A stretch of DNA of 64,000 nt. Origin: Tanypteryx hageni. Taxonomy: Eukaryota; Arthropoda; Insecta; Odonata; Petaluridae. The notes beneath the pieces are model-generated. The model saw only the letters and a program-made list of their open reading frames with translations, was not told the origin of the DNA and made no database searches. Each line of letters starts with the position of its first letter. Position 1 is the first letter of the stretch. The translations under genes were made by a program, and so were the position numbers. The DNA is taken from the NCBI GenBank assembly GCA_028673005.1, contig CM054112.1:28168043-28232042 (forward strand), given 5' to 3'. Shown here piece by piece: positions 8,763-20,300 of this stretch.

Positions 8763-10068
8763 CGAGGGTGGTTCAAATGAAAACAGCAAAAGTGAAAAGA
8801 AAAATTTTTTATTAAAACCTTTGACAAAATATTGATTTACTTTTCAACATATTCCCCTCCTCCTGCAATGCACGTATACCATCACGAAACCAACACATGG
8901 ATTCTGTCGGAGAAGAACTTTTTTGGTTGGTTGCAAAGCCAATCATGCACCGCATTTTTAAGATCGCAGTCGGAACGAAAGTGTTTCCCTCGTAATGCCT
9001 CTTTGAGTGGGCCAAAAATATGAAAATCACTCAGAGTCAAGTCTGGGGAAGAAGGAGGATAGGGTATCACTTCAAAATGCAGATCCTGAATGGTTTCAAG
9101 AGTCGCACGGGCACTTTGAGGACATGCATTGTCTAGTTGCAAACAAACTCCTTTTCGAATGAGTCCTTGACATTTGGACAGGATTGCAGTCTTCAGTCTG
9201 TTATTAAGAAGATCTCAGTAGGAATCACTATTGACAGTTGTCACTTTTTCCATATAACTCTCCTAAATTATTCCATTTTTGTCCCAAAATGCAGTCAACA
9301 TCACTTTTCCTGTGGATGGTTTTGCTTTGAATTTTTTTGGCTTCGGCGAGCTTGGATGCCACCATTCTTTACTTGCTCACTTACTCTTAGGCTGAAAGTG
9401 ACCATCCCCAGTCACTACGCGGTTCAAGAAATCTTCCCCTTCAGCTTCATACCGAGAGAGTAGCATAGAGCAGACGTCAACACGTTGTTGCTTCAGGTCT
9501 TCAGTGAGTTACCGGGGCACCCACCTCGAACAAACTTTATTGAATCCAAGCTCTTTGTGGACAATATTGTGAACAGATTCAATGCTGATCCTCAATTTCT
9601 TGCTGATTTCTTTCACTTTAATGTGACGGTTTTTGCGAATGAGCCTATCAACAGCAGAAATGTTCTCCGGTGTGACAATGCGATCAGTCTGGCCTGGCCA
9701 AGCAGCATCTTCCACGTCTTGTACACCATTTTAAAACTTTTTCAACCCATTTATACACTCTGTGATATACAGTTATCTCCATACACATTAACCATCCTCC
9801 TGTATATTTCAAATAGTTTCACTCCTTCTGCGTTCAAAAATCGTATCACTGATCTCAACTCCAACTTTGTGCAATGTTCTATACAAGATGCCATACTTAC
9901 ATGACAAGGGATACCAAATACCACAAAATATCCCACCAAAATAATAATAACAATAACAACAAAAATAATTAACAATAGCAACAAAAATAGCAGTTACAAT
10001 AATAATAGGATTTCATACTTCTTCCCACTTTCTTTTTACTTTTGCTGTTTTCATTTGAACCACCCTTG
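8763..10068 (-). mobile_element. mariner transposon with 40-bp terminal inverted repeats, inactive
   Basis: Near-perfect inverted repeats (GAGGGTGGTTCAAATGAAAA at the left, with about 2 mismatches over 40 bases) bound the element at 8763-8800 and 10031-10068. Both are flanked by TA, the target duplication of Tc1/mariner elements. The 1.3-kb length and D,D34D catalytic spacing identify the mariner family. The transposase is encoded on the minus strand and is broken. An AAT/AAC-rich microsatellite (9939-10010) lies between the transposase start and the right inverted repeat. Confidence 0.92.
8826..9892 (-). pseudogene. mariner transposase pseudogene
   Basis: The minus-strand remains start with a probable Met at 9892 (MASCIEHCTKLELRSVIRFL). 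After a frameshift near 9715 the helix-turn-helix region follows (ENISAVDRLIRKNRHIKVKE, then SVHNIVHKELGFNKV). The first catalytic Asp is in VVTGDGHFQPK (about 9420-9390). KPKKFKAKPSTGKVMLTAFW follows, then the second Asp in QLDNACPQSARAT (about 9140) and the third in PPSSPDLTLSDFHIFGPLKE. The spacing between the last two catalytic Asp residues is 34. The C-terminus near 8830 reads GGGEYVEK. Premature stops and shifts separate these blocks, so no functional enzyme is made. Confidence 0.88.
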
Positions 10069-10974
10069 TACATATAATATCAGGAGGCTTATTTGTGCAT
10101 ACATCCTAATTAAAATAGAATAATATGGAAGAAATTTAATGATCAAATCTTGATAAAGTATGTTTAAAAATACATGCTTAACAAAATGACCATGTTAAAA
10201 GTATGCTACCTTTTATAATATAAAGATGGATGCATCATATAAGAACCAAGTTAAACTAACGACAGTAGAGGTGAAAGGAAAATATTAACAAAAAATTCCC
10301 TTTGATTTAGATCAGAAGTGTCAAATAGGATTTCAATATTTCCAACATTTGTGCCCATATATGCTTTGTTTATAAATAAGATGCACAACTTTTTGAAAGT
10401 TGGTTTTTAAGTTGCTAAGCAGTATAAGTCAAGAATTATGCTATGCACAGCAAGGCACAGTAACGTACAAGTTTTGAAATGTCTACATAAAATATATATT
10501 TTTCAACCCTTAAATTTAATTTTAGATGCTTGAGTATATTTGTTTATTAGATTTTTTCGTTTAAATGGAAAGCAAAAAAATTTTACAGTTCAAGATGTTG
10601 GATATTGAATAACATAGAATGACCAATAATGTTTTCTGTTATCTAGATTAAAAATTTATAGTGAAAATCAAATGCTATAAACTATAAAAATTTTCCCGCT
10701 TCCACAGTACCACAGTTTCATTTATACAACTTATCATTGCACTCTGAAATGCATGTTGCTTCTAGGTCAATTACATATAACAACAACATGTATTTTATCT
10801 CTTGATTTATTTCTATTGCAAAAGTAACAGGTGTCTTATACTATTTCTCTGCTATTTTGTTAATTCAACCAGGTTTTAGTGTATTTAAATGTGATGTATT
10901 GTAGAAAATCACGAATGTGTTATCATTTGCATTGAAAATGGATTAATTTTAACACAGAAGCATTCAATCCACAG
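10069..10974. other. AT-rich sequence upstream of the maltase-like exon, probably intron
   Basis: No coding signal is seen. The stretch ends in a splice acceptor (TCAATCCACAG at 10964-10974) for the exon that follows, so at least its 3' part is likely intronic. The mariner may lie in the same intron. Confidence 0.5.
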
Positions 10975-11215
10975 GCACAAGGATGATTCAGTGATTGCTG
11001 TGGAGAGATCCTATCCTCGCCTTGCTACTTACGCTGTATTAGCTAATCTTGGTCACCAAAAAGAGACGCGGGACCTTTCTGGAATTTTCTATGGGGGAGA
11101 AGTTGTAGCTGGTGCAATAATGTCTGGCAGATCCTACCCAACTGGTCATAGAGTCAGTTTTCAGTCTCTCATGCTTAGTCCTGGGGAAGCGCTTGTTGTA
11201 AAATTGGATAAGTAA
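10975..11215 (+). CDS. C-terminal exon of a GH13 maltase/alpha-glucosidase-like protein
   Basis: This is an open segment of 80 codons, from an acceptor at 10974 (phase one base in) to TAA at 11213-11215. It encodes a beta-sandwich tail typical of insect maltases and related SLC3-type GH13 proteins: an Arg/Glu strand (VIAVERSYPRLATYAVLANL), then ETRDLSGIF, and the terminal motif LSPGEALVVKL. In GH13 enzymes this C-terminal domain follows the catalytic barrel and has no catalytic residues. The catalytic exons are not in the window, since the mariner and hAT debris occupy the upstream sequence. Whether this belongs to an active gene or an isolated remnant cannot be told from one exon. The intact frame, the splice acceptor and the poly(A) signals downstream favour a real gene. 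Confidence 0.6.
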
Positions 11216-12290
11216 TGACAGTAGGCATATAGAAGAGTACTTAAGACCCAACATCTGTTATTATTGAAAGAAAATAATGTCCATGGTGCTATTTTTTATT
11301 TTTCTCATTAAAACAGTGTATTTCATCTAATAAGTTCATAATTTTGTTTATGAGCAAATATTTTGAGATGATGGTATTATGTATCTAAAATTACATCTCA
11401 TGTAAATGCAAGTTAATCCAACTCGAATACAATTTGAACAGCACTCTTACTGATAAAACCAGGTAAATTAAACTTATTGTCTACATAAAACATATTTAGC
11501 AGCAGCATTGATGAACATAACTGCTAGATACATATATTATTTGCAAGAGTATTTTTTCAATGTAGCTGCCTTATAGTACTTGATTTGATAAAAATGTAGA
11601 TACATAGCTGTCCCATATAACAGTAAGTGAATAAAATAATTTTAATGAAGAATTGTCAGCCATTCCTCTCCCAGAGAAATGTATGAATACATTTTTACTG
11701 TGATTTAAGATATTTTTAAATACTTTTAATTTTTCATTGCTTCTTTGTCAATTCAGTGTGCATATACACCACTGGTCTTTTCTAATGATCTAGCCAGAAA
11801 TTAGTCATCTTCATATTTTTATCAATATGTTTTATATTCCATATAGCCAAGTGCTAAAGGTTTCTTTGTATTGAAATTAGGAGTTCCGTTCTAGTGAAAA
11901 TTTATGTTATGAATTAAATCCAATGTTTTTGATTCATTAAAATTTGACGTCTAAAAATGACAGAGAAACAATATCTAGCAAATTCAATTATATTTTAGTT
12001 ATAAATAATATGAATATATTTTGGAGTTTTATTTTGACTCATGATGGTGTTAAACCAAGTTAATTTGATTTTTGTATGATCCAATGAAAAGCACCATGAA
12101 TCTGAATTCAGATTATTTTCTTTCAGTAAGGCTGAATTTGGCTAGTTAAACTTTTTCAAATCCTTTGCTATTTGCTCATTTTTGTTATTAACATTTTAAA
12201 ATATTAATTGGCACCTTATGGTTGTTAAAAATGTTTTGTTTTGATGTTTTGTTGCTGAATTTTGTTAATAAAAGATCTAAATCATTGCAT
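11216..12290 (+). other. Probable 3' UTR and flank of the maltase-like gene
   Basis: AT-rich sequence follows the stop codon. Consensus poly(A) signals AATAAA occur at 11630-11635 and 12267-12272, and either could end the transcript. No other gene feature is visible. Confidence 0.4.
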
Positions 12291-13094
12291 TTGGAATTTT
12301 TTTATCTATTGTCATACGAGAATTAAGAGCACTTGCACGAAATTAATTACCTTTTCTTATAGAATTAGTGTAATTGAGGGTCACCAGGCATACTGAATTC
12401 TGAGATAGTCTTACATTTTGATTTTATGTCCTGAAAAAATTCTCCGGGGCACCGAAAAGTCCCAGATTTCTTGTTCCTGCTTTGTAGTGTTCCATTTTCA
12501 CAAATAGATATTTAAAAAATGGCATTTTATGAAGATTTTATTGGGCAAGTTAATCTGAGGCCGTCTCTCAGTTGAACTTGCTCAACTGCACACGTTACTT
12601 GCATAAATCAACTCAGACTTTTAATGTAACAATTTCGCAATTGGTGAAACAAGATATCTCAAGCACAGAAATAATCGAGGACCTAGCAATTTTATTGAAA
12701 AAATACAGATATGTGAAGAATTCTTTTTTAATACAAGCCACTACAAATATTCTTAATGACTTGAATAATGAAAAATGATGATTTCTAGATTTTTTATAAC
12801 CTTTTGAAACTTGTAATGAAAACATTAAAAGAGGGTCCTATCAACACCAAAACTTCAAACCTTTTACTAGGATTTTGCTAAAGGAAAAACCAGCCTGGGA
12901 ATTAGCTGATAAAAGCTATCTATTGATAAAGAGTATTAATCAAAATATCTATTTTCGTTGATGAAGTGCAATATGTTCAAAATTAAAATCTGTAACCAAA
13001 ACTATTAAACATGTTCAATAAAAAACGTTTTAATGCGTTCTTTACATGAAGTGAATGCATATAGGGGAGGTTGTTTCTGTCCATATGTTAAAAC
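12291..13094. other. AT-rich intergenic stretch with one unassigned short frame
   Basis: A frame at 12572-12778 is open and Asn/Ile/Lys-rich (for example QDISSTEIIEDLAILLKKYR), but it has no recognised domain and could be a worn transposon piece or chance. Otherwise I see nothing. Confidence 0.3.
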
Positions 13095-13460
13095 TGGAAC
13101 CGCTGGAAGTATTTTGATGAAATTTGGTATTTGGGAGTTTTAGTAAAATTTGTCAATAGATTCCAATTTTGGTTAAAATCGGACAATAATTACGACCACT
13201 TTACATGAAGACGTACATGTAGTTTACAATGTTCCTCAGTTTCAACTCTGGAACAGCTGGACGTATTTTGATGAAATTTTGTATTGGAGAGTTTTACTAA
13301 AATTTGTTGGCTGATTCCAATTTTGGTTAAAACCAGACAATAATTACGACCACTTTACATGAAGACATACACTACTTAGTTTACAACATGTTTCAACCCT
13401 GGGACCACAGGATGTATTTTGATGAAATTTGGTATTGGGGAGTTTTACTAAAATTTGTGG
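13095..13460 (+). repeat. Tandem repeat, about 152-bp unit, roughly 2.4 copies
   Basis: Unit starts at 13095, 13249 and 13400 share TGGAAC-type beginnings followed by TATTTTGATGAAATTTGGTA, a conserved GGGAGTTTTACTAAAATTTG block, and, in the first two, CCAATTTTGGTTAAAA and AATTACGACCACTTTACATG. The spacings are 154 and 151 bases. The copies differ by about 10-15 percent, so the array is old. Confidence 0.85.
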
Positions 13461-16400
13461 ATCTCAAAGAATGTATTTGGAAACTCTGTTTACTCCGACA
13501 TGGAGTACACCTTTCCATACATGTTTTTTAAATGTTTAAATTGTGCAGATCATTAGTAGAGCTTGGTTCATCACTAACATGTAATTAAAACAAGTTTCAA
13601 AACTAAAATTTTACTATACCCTCATAACAGATTATCATTAGTTCAAATCCCTATGTATTATTCATACAATATGCCCAAGATCTGTATGCCCTCTTGTAGG
13701 TGTACAAATTTCAGGCAGGATTAGAAAAAATGCAACTGCAAACTCCTTTATTTTATAACCTAGGTATATACGGTTCATTAATTTGTCTTGGCCAAGATTT
13801 ATCCATGAAGAACCACCAAGAGAGAAAATTATGCCATACCAACCATTTCTCCTCAACGACTGAATTAATGTAAACTCCAATTCCAAGTCAAAGGAAATTT
13901 TGTACCTAATGGAACTATGTGCAAGTAATTCTTCAAAGGATAAGTAAATCTGTTTGGCACTTTTCTGGTCAATATTTGTTTCCAAACAAGAGAAGTAAAT
14001 GCAAACATAGATATGCTAGCAAACATATTAAGTAGCAGTTAGCAGTAAACAAGTGCTATCTCAAATAAATGACTTTCTTCATGTTGACCTAACTATGTTG
14101 CTGATAAACTACATGAACACATAGCCTTTTATATAAATCCAAATTTTATTACCCATAATTAAAAAGTTTGTCATTGAATCTTTTGCTTCCTTTTTCATAC
14201 TTTTTAATGAATAAAAACTGAATGGATTAATAAATTACTTATCAAGTATGGGTGAGCCCAGAACATAGGCAAAAATTCATTGGTGTAAAGCTTCATGCCC
14301 AATCCCTCAAGCTTGATTCCATTCATTTATATATTATTTTATCAATACAATTTTAAAGTTTTCACTATTAAGTCCATGTTATTATAATAAAGGTGAGTCA
14401 CTCATTTTTCAACACTAGGGCTTTCATACTTTAGGACTTGACTTTCATTTATGCAGATTTGAAAGTTAAGCTGTTGTACAAGCAAATGAAATGTGAGGTA
14501 TACATAATTTTATGCCAGCTTGACTTACACTGCTATGACAGTTTCCAAAACTTCGCCATCTATCCTTCTTAAATCTCTATTATGTTACAGACAAAGTTAG
14601 TTTCAATATCACTTCCTGGGAATTGCTGTTCACAGGTTAGATATTTCAGAAGAGGACCTTATTCCAACATTAATATGGCCATAAAAGTTGTTTATTTTCA
14701 GGTAGCATAAAAGCCTGAATATAAAAAATTTAATGGTTGATGATTTGTAAAAAAATAGCAAGTAGCACATTTATTTAAAATTGTTTATTAGTGTATGTAA
14801 ATGATGATGATGATTCCTATTTACAATGAAATGATAAAATTTTTACAAATGCTACAGCATCCACTGAGACCCACATGAAACATAAAAACAAAAGAGTTTA
14901 GAGCTCTCGAAGAGGACATAAAAGGTGCTTCATTGTGAAAAAACAATGGGATTTTTTTTAATATGACCTCTTAAATGTCCTCTTCAAAATAAAAGTACCC
15001 ACTCATTTACGTTGAATTATAATGATCTTTAGTGGAAATTGCCACAAAAATATATACTTCTCTCATACCCTTAGTTCTAGGTTTGAGCATCAAATATACG
15101 AGGAACAAAACATTTGTCTTTTAAATGATAAAATCAATGTGAATTTGTACAGCCATACCATGAACTGGTATGATGACTCTTTACACAATTATCAAAATAT
15201 CCTCGAAAACATTAACAGAATCATGTGGATTACATAGCAAAACATTGTATGAGGGAAGACAGGATGCATCGGTGGAGATAAAATGGGGTAGCATGGGAAA
15301 TGTGGAAAGACACATCCTAGGGAATGTAATATGATAAGAATAAGAGGAAATGGAACCCTGAGTATTTGAAGCTACCAAGCTTCACATTGCAGATCTGTTG
15401 ACTTTATCTATAGATACATACATTGTTATCTTAATGGAATAAACAATTCCAGTAAGATATTATAAAAAATTTGCTAAACTTCTATAATCATAGTCACCCA
15501 TGATATTCTATTTTTACAAAATATCTGAATATTATTGTGGTAAGAGGAATAGCACCAATGGTTTGATTAAATATGATTACAATGCACATACATTAAACTG
15601 TAAAACATAATGCCATTAAGAAATGTATATTCTCCATTTGAGCAGAGCTCAAATTTAAAATTGATAATAATTACAGTAACTTCCAAATAGTAAATTTAGA
15701 GTTAATGAATGAAAAAATATTAACGATTTTTTTGTTTTTGTTACTTTAATGTCAACTGAATCTAAAAATTCGAACTTATTCAATAAAATGGCAGTTTGAT
15801 CGGTGGGTTATTGCACTGAAGAAGAAAACCAAAGGTTGCCAACCATAACATACACTTCTCATTGAAAATACAAATACCTCATTTGTCAGCTTTTGGACAT
15901 TGTAAAACGGAGGTACCTTTTTCGCAACAAATGCAATATAAAATTTGAGCATTACTTTTAACTTTCTGAAGACAAATATTGTTCCAGAAACAATATCTCG
16001 CGATTATTGTGATGCTACTTTAGTGAGAAATAAATAGTTAATATAATTAAATATGTAATATCCAAACATTTTTCAAAATAAATTTCCTAAGAATCCACTT
16101 CAGTCCCATTAAATTTGGAAATACTGGAAGTATCAGGAATGGAGAATCAATTCAGTATACCATACGCTACTAATAAGTAGCAAAATAACCAAGAACAAAG
16201 AACCTTAACTGCCAAAACAATTTTCGTAGCAAACGTTGATCGGTCAATAAAGATATGTACACTCCTTTTTACCACAGCTTTCACTTAAAAGTAACGCATT
16301 TCAGGCGCTCATTTAATTTTAAAAATGTATATTTTAATGAGATATTAAAGTAATGTAAATGGTCTCTAAAAGTGACGATCGATAAGGATTGACTTGCTAA

Positions 16401-16509
16401 TACGTCCCGTAACAAAAAATCCATGACTTAACCGAATTAATTTCCTTATATATACTCACAACCACACTTGGTCCACGACAGGGGTGTAAAAATACAACAT
16501 GAAAAACAG
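13461..16509. other. AT-rich region between converging genes, includes the probable 3' UTR of ex
   Basis: The maltase-like gene (plus strand) and ex (minus strand) converge here. The part next to 16509 should be the 3' UTR of ex. Candidate minus-strand poly(A) signals (TTTATT on the plus strand) occur near 14690 and 14770-14790, but I cannot choose between them. A 107-codon minus-strand frame at 13662-13985 has no recognised domain. Nothing else stands out. Confidence 0.4.
13662..13985 (-). CDS. Unrecognised open frame, 107 codons
   Basis: The frame has no stop over 324 bases in AT-rich DNA where open frames are rare (GGSSWINLGQDKLMNRIYLG is a representative piece). I recognise no domain, signal peptide or catalytic motif. 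There is no obvious acceptor immediately upstream. It could be a remnant of a mobile element, an exon of an unknown gene, or chance. Kept only as a candidate. Confidence 0.15.
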   Translation of the reverse strand: METNIDQKSAKQIYLSFEELLAHSSIRYKISFDLELEFTLIQSLRRNGWYGIIFSLGGSSWINLGQDKLMNRIYLGYKIKEFAVAFFLILPEICTPTRGHTDLGHIV

Positions 16510-17352
16510 TCAAGGAACCACATTGGCTCTCTGTTTTAATCCGATTCGCGTTTTGGGAGTTGAAGCCGTCCCTTTCAAAGATGCAAGCACGACACTAGCG
16601 CCACTCGCCGTAGCTGAAAGAGTCGTAACTCCCGGCACAAGAGGAACGCGGGGATCCTGAGGATGGGTATGGGTGCACGAAGACACTTTCCTCTGCGGTT
16701 TGGATATCTGCGTCGTCGACAACCCGGACACGGGATATTTCTTGCTCGGAGAAACGCTGTAAGAATGCTTAGATGATTTCGCGAAAGCTGCCAAATTCGT
16801 GCTGCAACTCCCAACTGGCCCGTTCGAAGTGACAGCGCCACCGATTTTTAGGTCAGAGAGATGTCCGCGAGATATCTTCGGCTTGTGGCTTTCCTGAATG
16901 GATGGCGTAGGAGACTGCAACAGGGAGGACGACGAAGGACTGGGTCGAGGATCTCCTTCGACCATAGATGGTGCAGGAATGGAGCCATCAGGTTGAGCCG
17001 CGTTAGTCCCTCCGGGGGCCATAGCACTTTCCATGTGCCACGACACCGGCCTGACCTTATGCCGCTGCGATTCGCCGTCTGAAACGAACGCCGTTCCCTC
17101 TCCCTCCCTTAGCCCGGGATGCGCCACGAACGCGTTCGTCTGCTTAAGTAGGGAGCGGTCGTTGCACAGTGCCGATATCAGGGGCAGGTCGAGGTTCTTG
17201 CTCTTCTCGCGTAGAGTGCGTATGTCCAGCATGCCGTCTGCCTTCTTGGCCTCTTCGGAAGACGAAGAGGAAGGAGACTGCTGGGGCGCTGGCACTGAAT
17301 GAGATGTTTCCGGTGCCGGTGTGCCATTTACTGCCACATTGCTAGTGTTGAT
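16510..17352 (-). CDS. ex: ex terminal exon
   Basis: This exon covers residues 1362-1641 and the stop at 16510-16512. The acceptor is ACCTCCAG at 17360-17353, phase 0. It holds the conserved C-terminal block LREKSKNLDLPLISALCNDR, followed by a Ser/Pro-rich, poorly conserved tail ending in QRANVVP. The conserved block is a strong family marker, though its precise partner is not evident from sequence. Confidence 0.9.
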   Translation of the reverse strand: MNTSNVAVNGTPAPETSHSVPAPQQSPSSSSSEEAKKADGMLDIRTLREKSKNLDLPLISALCNDRSLLKQTNAFVAHPGLREGEGTAFVSDGESQRHKVRPVSWHMESAMAPGGTNAAQPDGSIPAPSMVEGDPRPSPSSSSLLQSPTPSIQESHKPKISRGHLSDLKIGGAVTSNGPVGSCSTNLAAFAKSSKHSYSVSPSKKYPVSGLSTTQISKPQRKVSSCTHTHPQDPRVPLVPGVTTLSATASGASVVLASLKGTASTPKTRIGLKQRANVVP

Positions 17353-20300
17353 CTGGAGGTAATGAGAGGCAAAAGAAAGTTAGCTTTGATCATTTTTTCA
17401 AATATCGTTTTTAAGGAACGGAGCTTTTGGTCTTTGAAATTTTTTTTATTTTAACGTAATGTTTTTATGCCCAGGGCAGATTTCGTCAACTGATGCTCAT
17501 ATAGAGGCTATAAGGACGGAGTACGAAGGTTAGCGGCTTCATCCTGTGCCCCTTCTAGGATTCCCTGTTCGCTTCGCTTATTATACAACTATCCTCAATA
17601 CTTTGAAAATCACAGCTAATTATATAAAGTAGCTAACGATTTTGATGACAAAAATCAACCAAATATTTATCTCTAACGCATATGAAAGCAGTTATTATTA
17701 AAAAATAAACGTTTTTCAAAATGAAAGTATATAAGTTTTTAAGATCACTGGATGCTAAACTTATTACGACACGTAGCAGAAAATCCAAGTGGTCATTGAT
17801 AAATAAAATTTACTAAATACACACAAATAGATCTCTAAATTATTTATGAAATGTGATGTTTTCCAAAAATATTCCATACACGACCATTATTATTCACTTC
17901 GTTACGTTTTTTTTACACGTAAGAACTCACCGAGGGGTCGTAAGGAGGTGGCGGTGGAAGTCTGTAATACTGCCTTCCAGTTATCGTTCCCTGCTGCTTG
18001 TCGATATTCAAAATGTTATCGTCAGATCTGGTCCGCCCGAACTCAAGATGTCCAGCAAGGGTCGGGAGGGTCGGTATGCTCACTTGCATGAATTCCCCGC
18101 CACCCTTCGTCATTGGCGGAGGGGGCGGAGGAGGAGTGTGCTGTTGCTGCTGCTGTTGTTGTTCGAACACCCCGCGCGTCAGGTTTTGAGTGGATGCGGA
18201 ATAAAAAGAGTAAGCGGGCGCGGGCGTTAGGGCCAGGCTCTGAGTGGAAAGGAAGGGCCTGAGGCCCGGGAAAGGGGCCATCTCCGATAGGTACGAATTT
18301 ACGGTAGAGTTCGTGGAAGTTGACGCGGACGAACCTCCTCCGCAGGAAAGATTCTGATTGGAAGCATACTTTGGAGCCGTGACTATCCTGTGCTGGGAGT
18401 ATGGAAGACCGTTGGCAGGATGGTGGACCGGTAAGCCGTAAGTGCCGGCAACCGTGCCTCCGGATACGTTCGGCGTGCTTCGGTAGAGGATCCCGGACTT
18501 GGTGGGACCACGGTAGGGCGGAGGAGGCGGTTGGATGACCGTGGGGAATCCACCGTGAAAATGGTGATGATGGTGGTGGGAGTTGTACTGTTGTTGCTGC
18601 TGAAGGTGAGCCATGAGGGTCGACCCTTGCTTGGCGTCCATGTATTCCTGCTTGCTAAGAGCGGGATCCTTCATTGGATATATCACGTAATCCACGTCCG
18701 AATATAGCTGCTGTTTGTACTGTTCGATCTGGCTCTGCGTCACCTGGTTGGTGTAAACGGTGGCCAGCGATGGCTGAGGTGCGGCGGGAGAAGTGGTGCC
18801 CGGGCTACCTCCGTTGTGCGACACCGCGTGGTGTGCCATGCACGGGGCGTGATGGTGGTGGTGGTGATGGTGCCGGTGGTGCCTGTGCGCCACTCCGCAC
18901 GACGGAGGTCCGCACAGGTAGGTCGCCTGCTGCCTCGATTGGTGAGCCATTAGCGGAGAAGGGAGAGGTGACACCACGGGCGACACTGGATGCGCCCGCG
19001 ATACTTGATGGGACTTCTTAGGGGACTGGATGGTTCCGCGCAGGAGGGCACTCCTCTGCTTGTGGTGCTGCTGGTGGTGGTGATGGTTGTGGCGATGGTT
19101 GGCTATGACCTTGGACGCGTGGACGTCGAGATAGTTGTTGGGACCTATCACGGGCAAGATGGGAGAATGTACGGATGTGGTCACCGTGGGCTTCATTTTC
19201 GCCGCCAGCTCTTCCGCGCACCCCGTGCTGCCCATGGACAGGTGCCTGTGCGGCGACGTGTGGTGCTGAACGGCCAGCCCTCGCGCCACCACCGGCGAGG
19301 GAAGCAGCTGCGGTGGCCTCGGATGCACCGCTGGAGGATGGGTCCTGGCGTCGCCCGGGGGATAAGCCCGCAGCTGCTGCTGGGCAGCGGTGGGCGCGGC
19401 GAAGCTCGGAGAGGCCGCTGAGGGCGCGGTGCTGGTGTGCGCCGTAAGGATGTTGATATGAGGCCTGGTGGTGATGAATCGAGCGTTCGCCTCGGAAGTG
19501 GCCATCGAGGTGACCGGCGGGGGCGGAGGAGGGGGGCGGGGCGAGAACGAGGGCCTCACCACCATACGCCCGTCAGTTTCGTCCGCGGCCTGCGTTATAG
19601 TGGTCACGCACCCCATCGAGATTGACCTGGGAGCGCGTTCTAAGTACACGTAACCCCCGACTTTGGCGCCGCTACTCTCGTCCCTGGGAGGGGGCGGAGG
19701 AGGAATCGGGGAGGATGCCAGGAAAGAGTCCGAATCGTTCGACATGGAGGTGATGGGTCTCAGGGGAAGGCGCACGTAATCGCTGTCGGTGTCCAATGTG
19801 GAGCTGACGGTGCTCCTTCGTCTGGGAGGACAGCCGTACGAGTGCGCGCTCTGCACCGAGTAATCCAGGTTCTGTATCTCTTGGGAGGAAGTTGGGATAT
19901 CCTTCGACTTTTCCTCGATCTCCTTCTGGTCCGTTCCTTTGACATCTCCCTCGCTCGCGTCCGCCGCGAGCGAACCGGTGAATTCGGAGCTGCAGTTCCC
20001 CACTTCGCCGGGGGAACTGCTCACGCTGTTCTGCGCCGTGTGGCCGAAGCCGATTTCGGAACCCGTGCTGCACGTCCCGACAGATAGATCGGAGGCCGTC
20101 CTGATGTGGGGATGGGTGACTATTTGACCTGACCCGGGTGAAGCTCTCCTGTTTTGATGTCTGTGAGGGGTCGCCCTACCGTGGCAGTTGGGAGACGTCG
20201 GAGCTCCCGTGGACGACCTCGCCAACGAGAGCAGGGAGTGACCGCTTCGCTGCGAGCAAGAACTGTGGGCGCTCCCGGCCCTCGTTGGAGCGGGTGTCGT

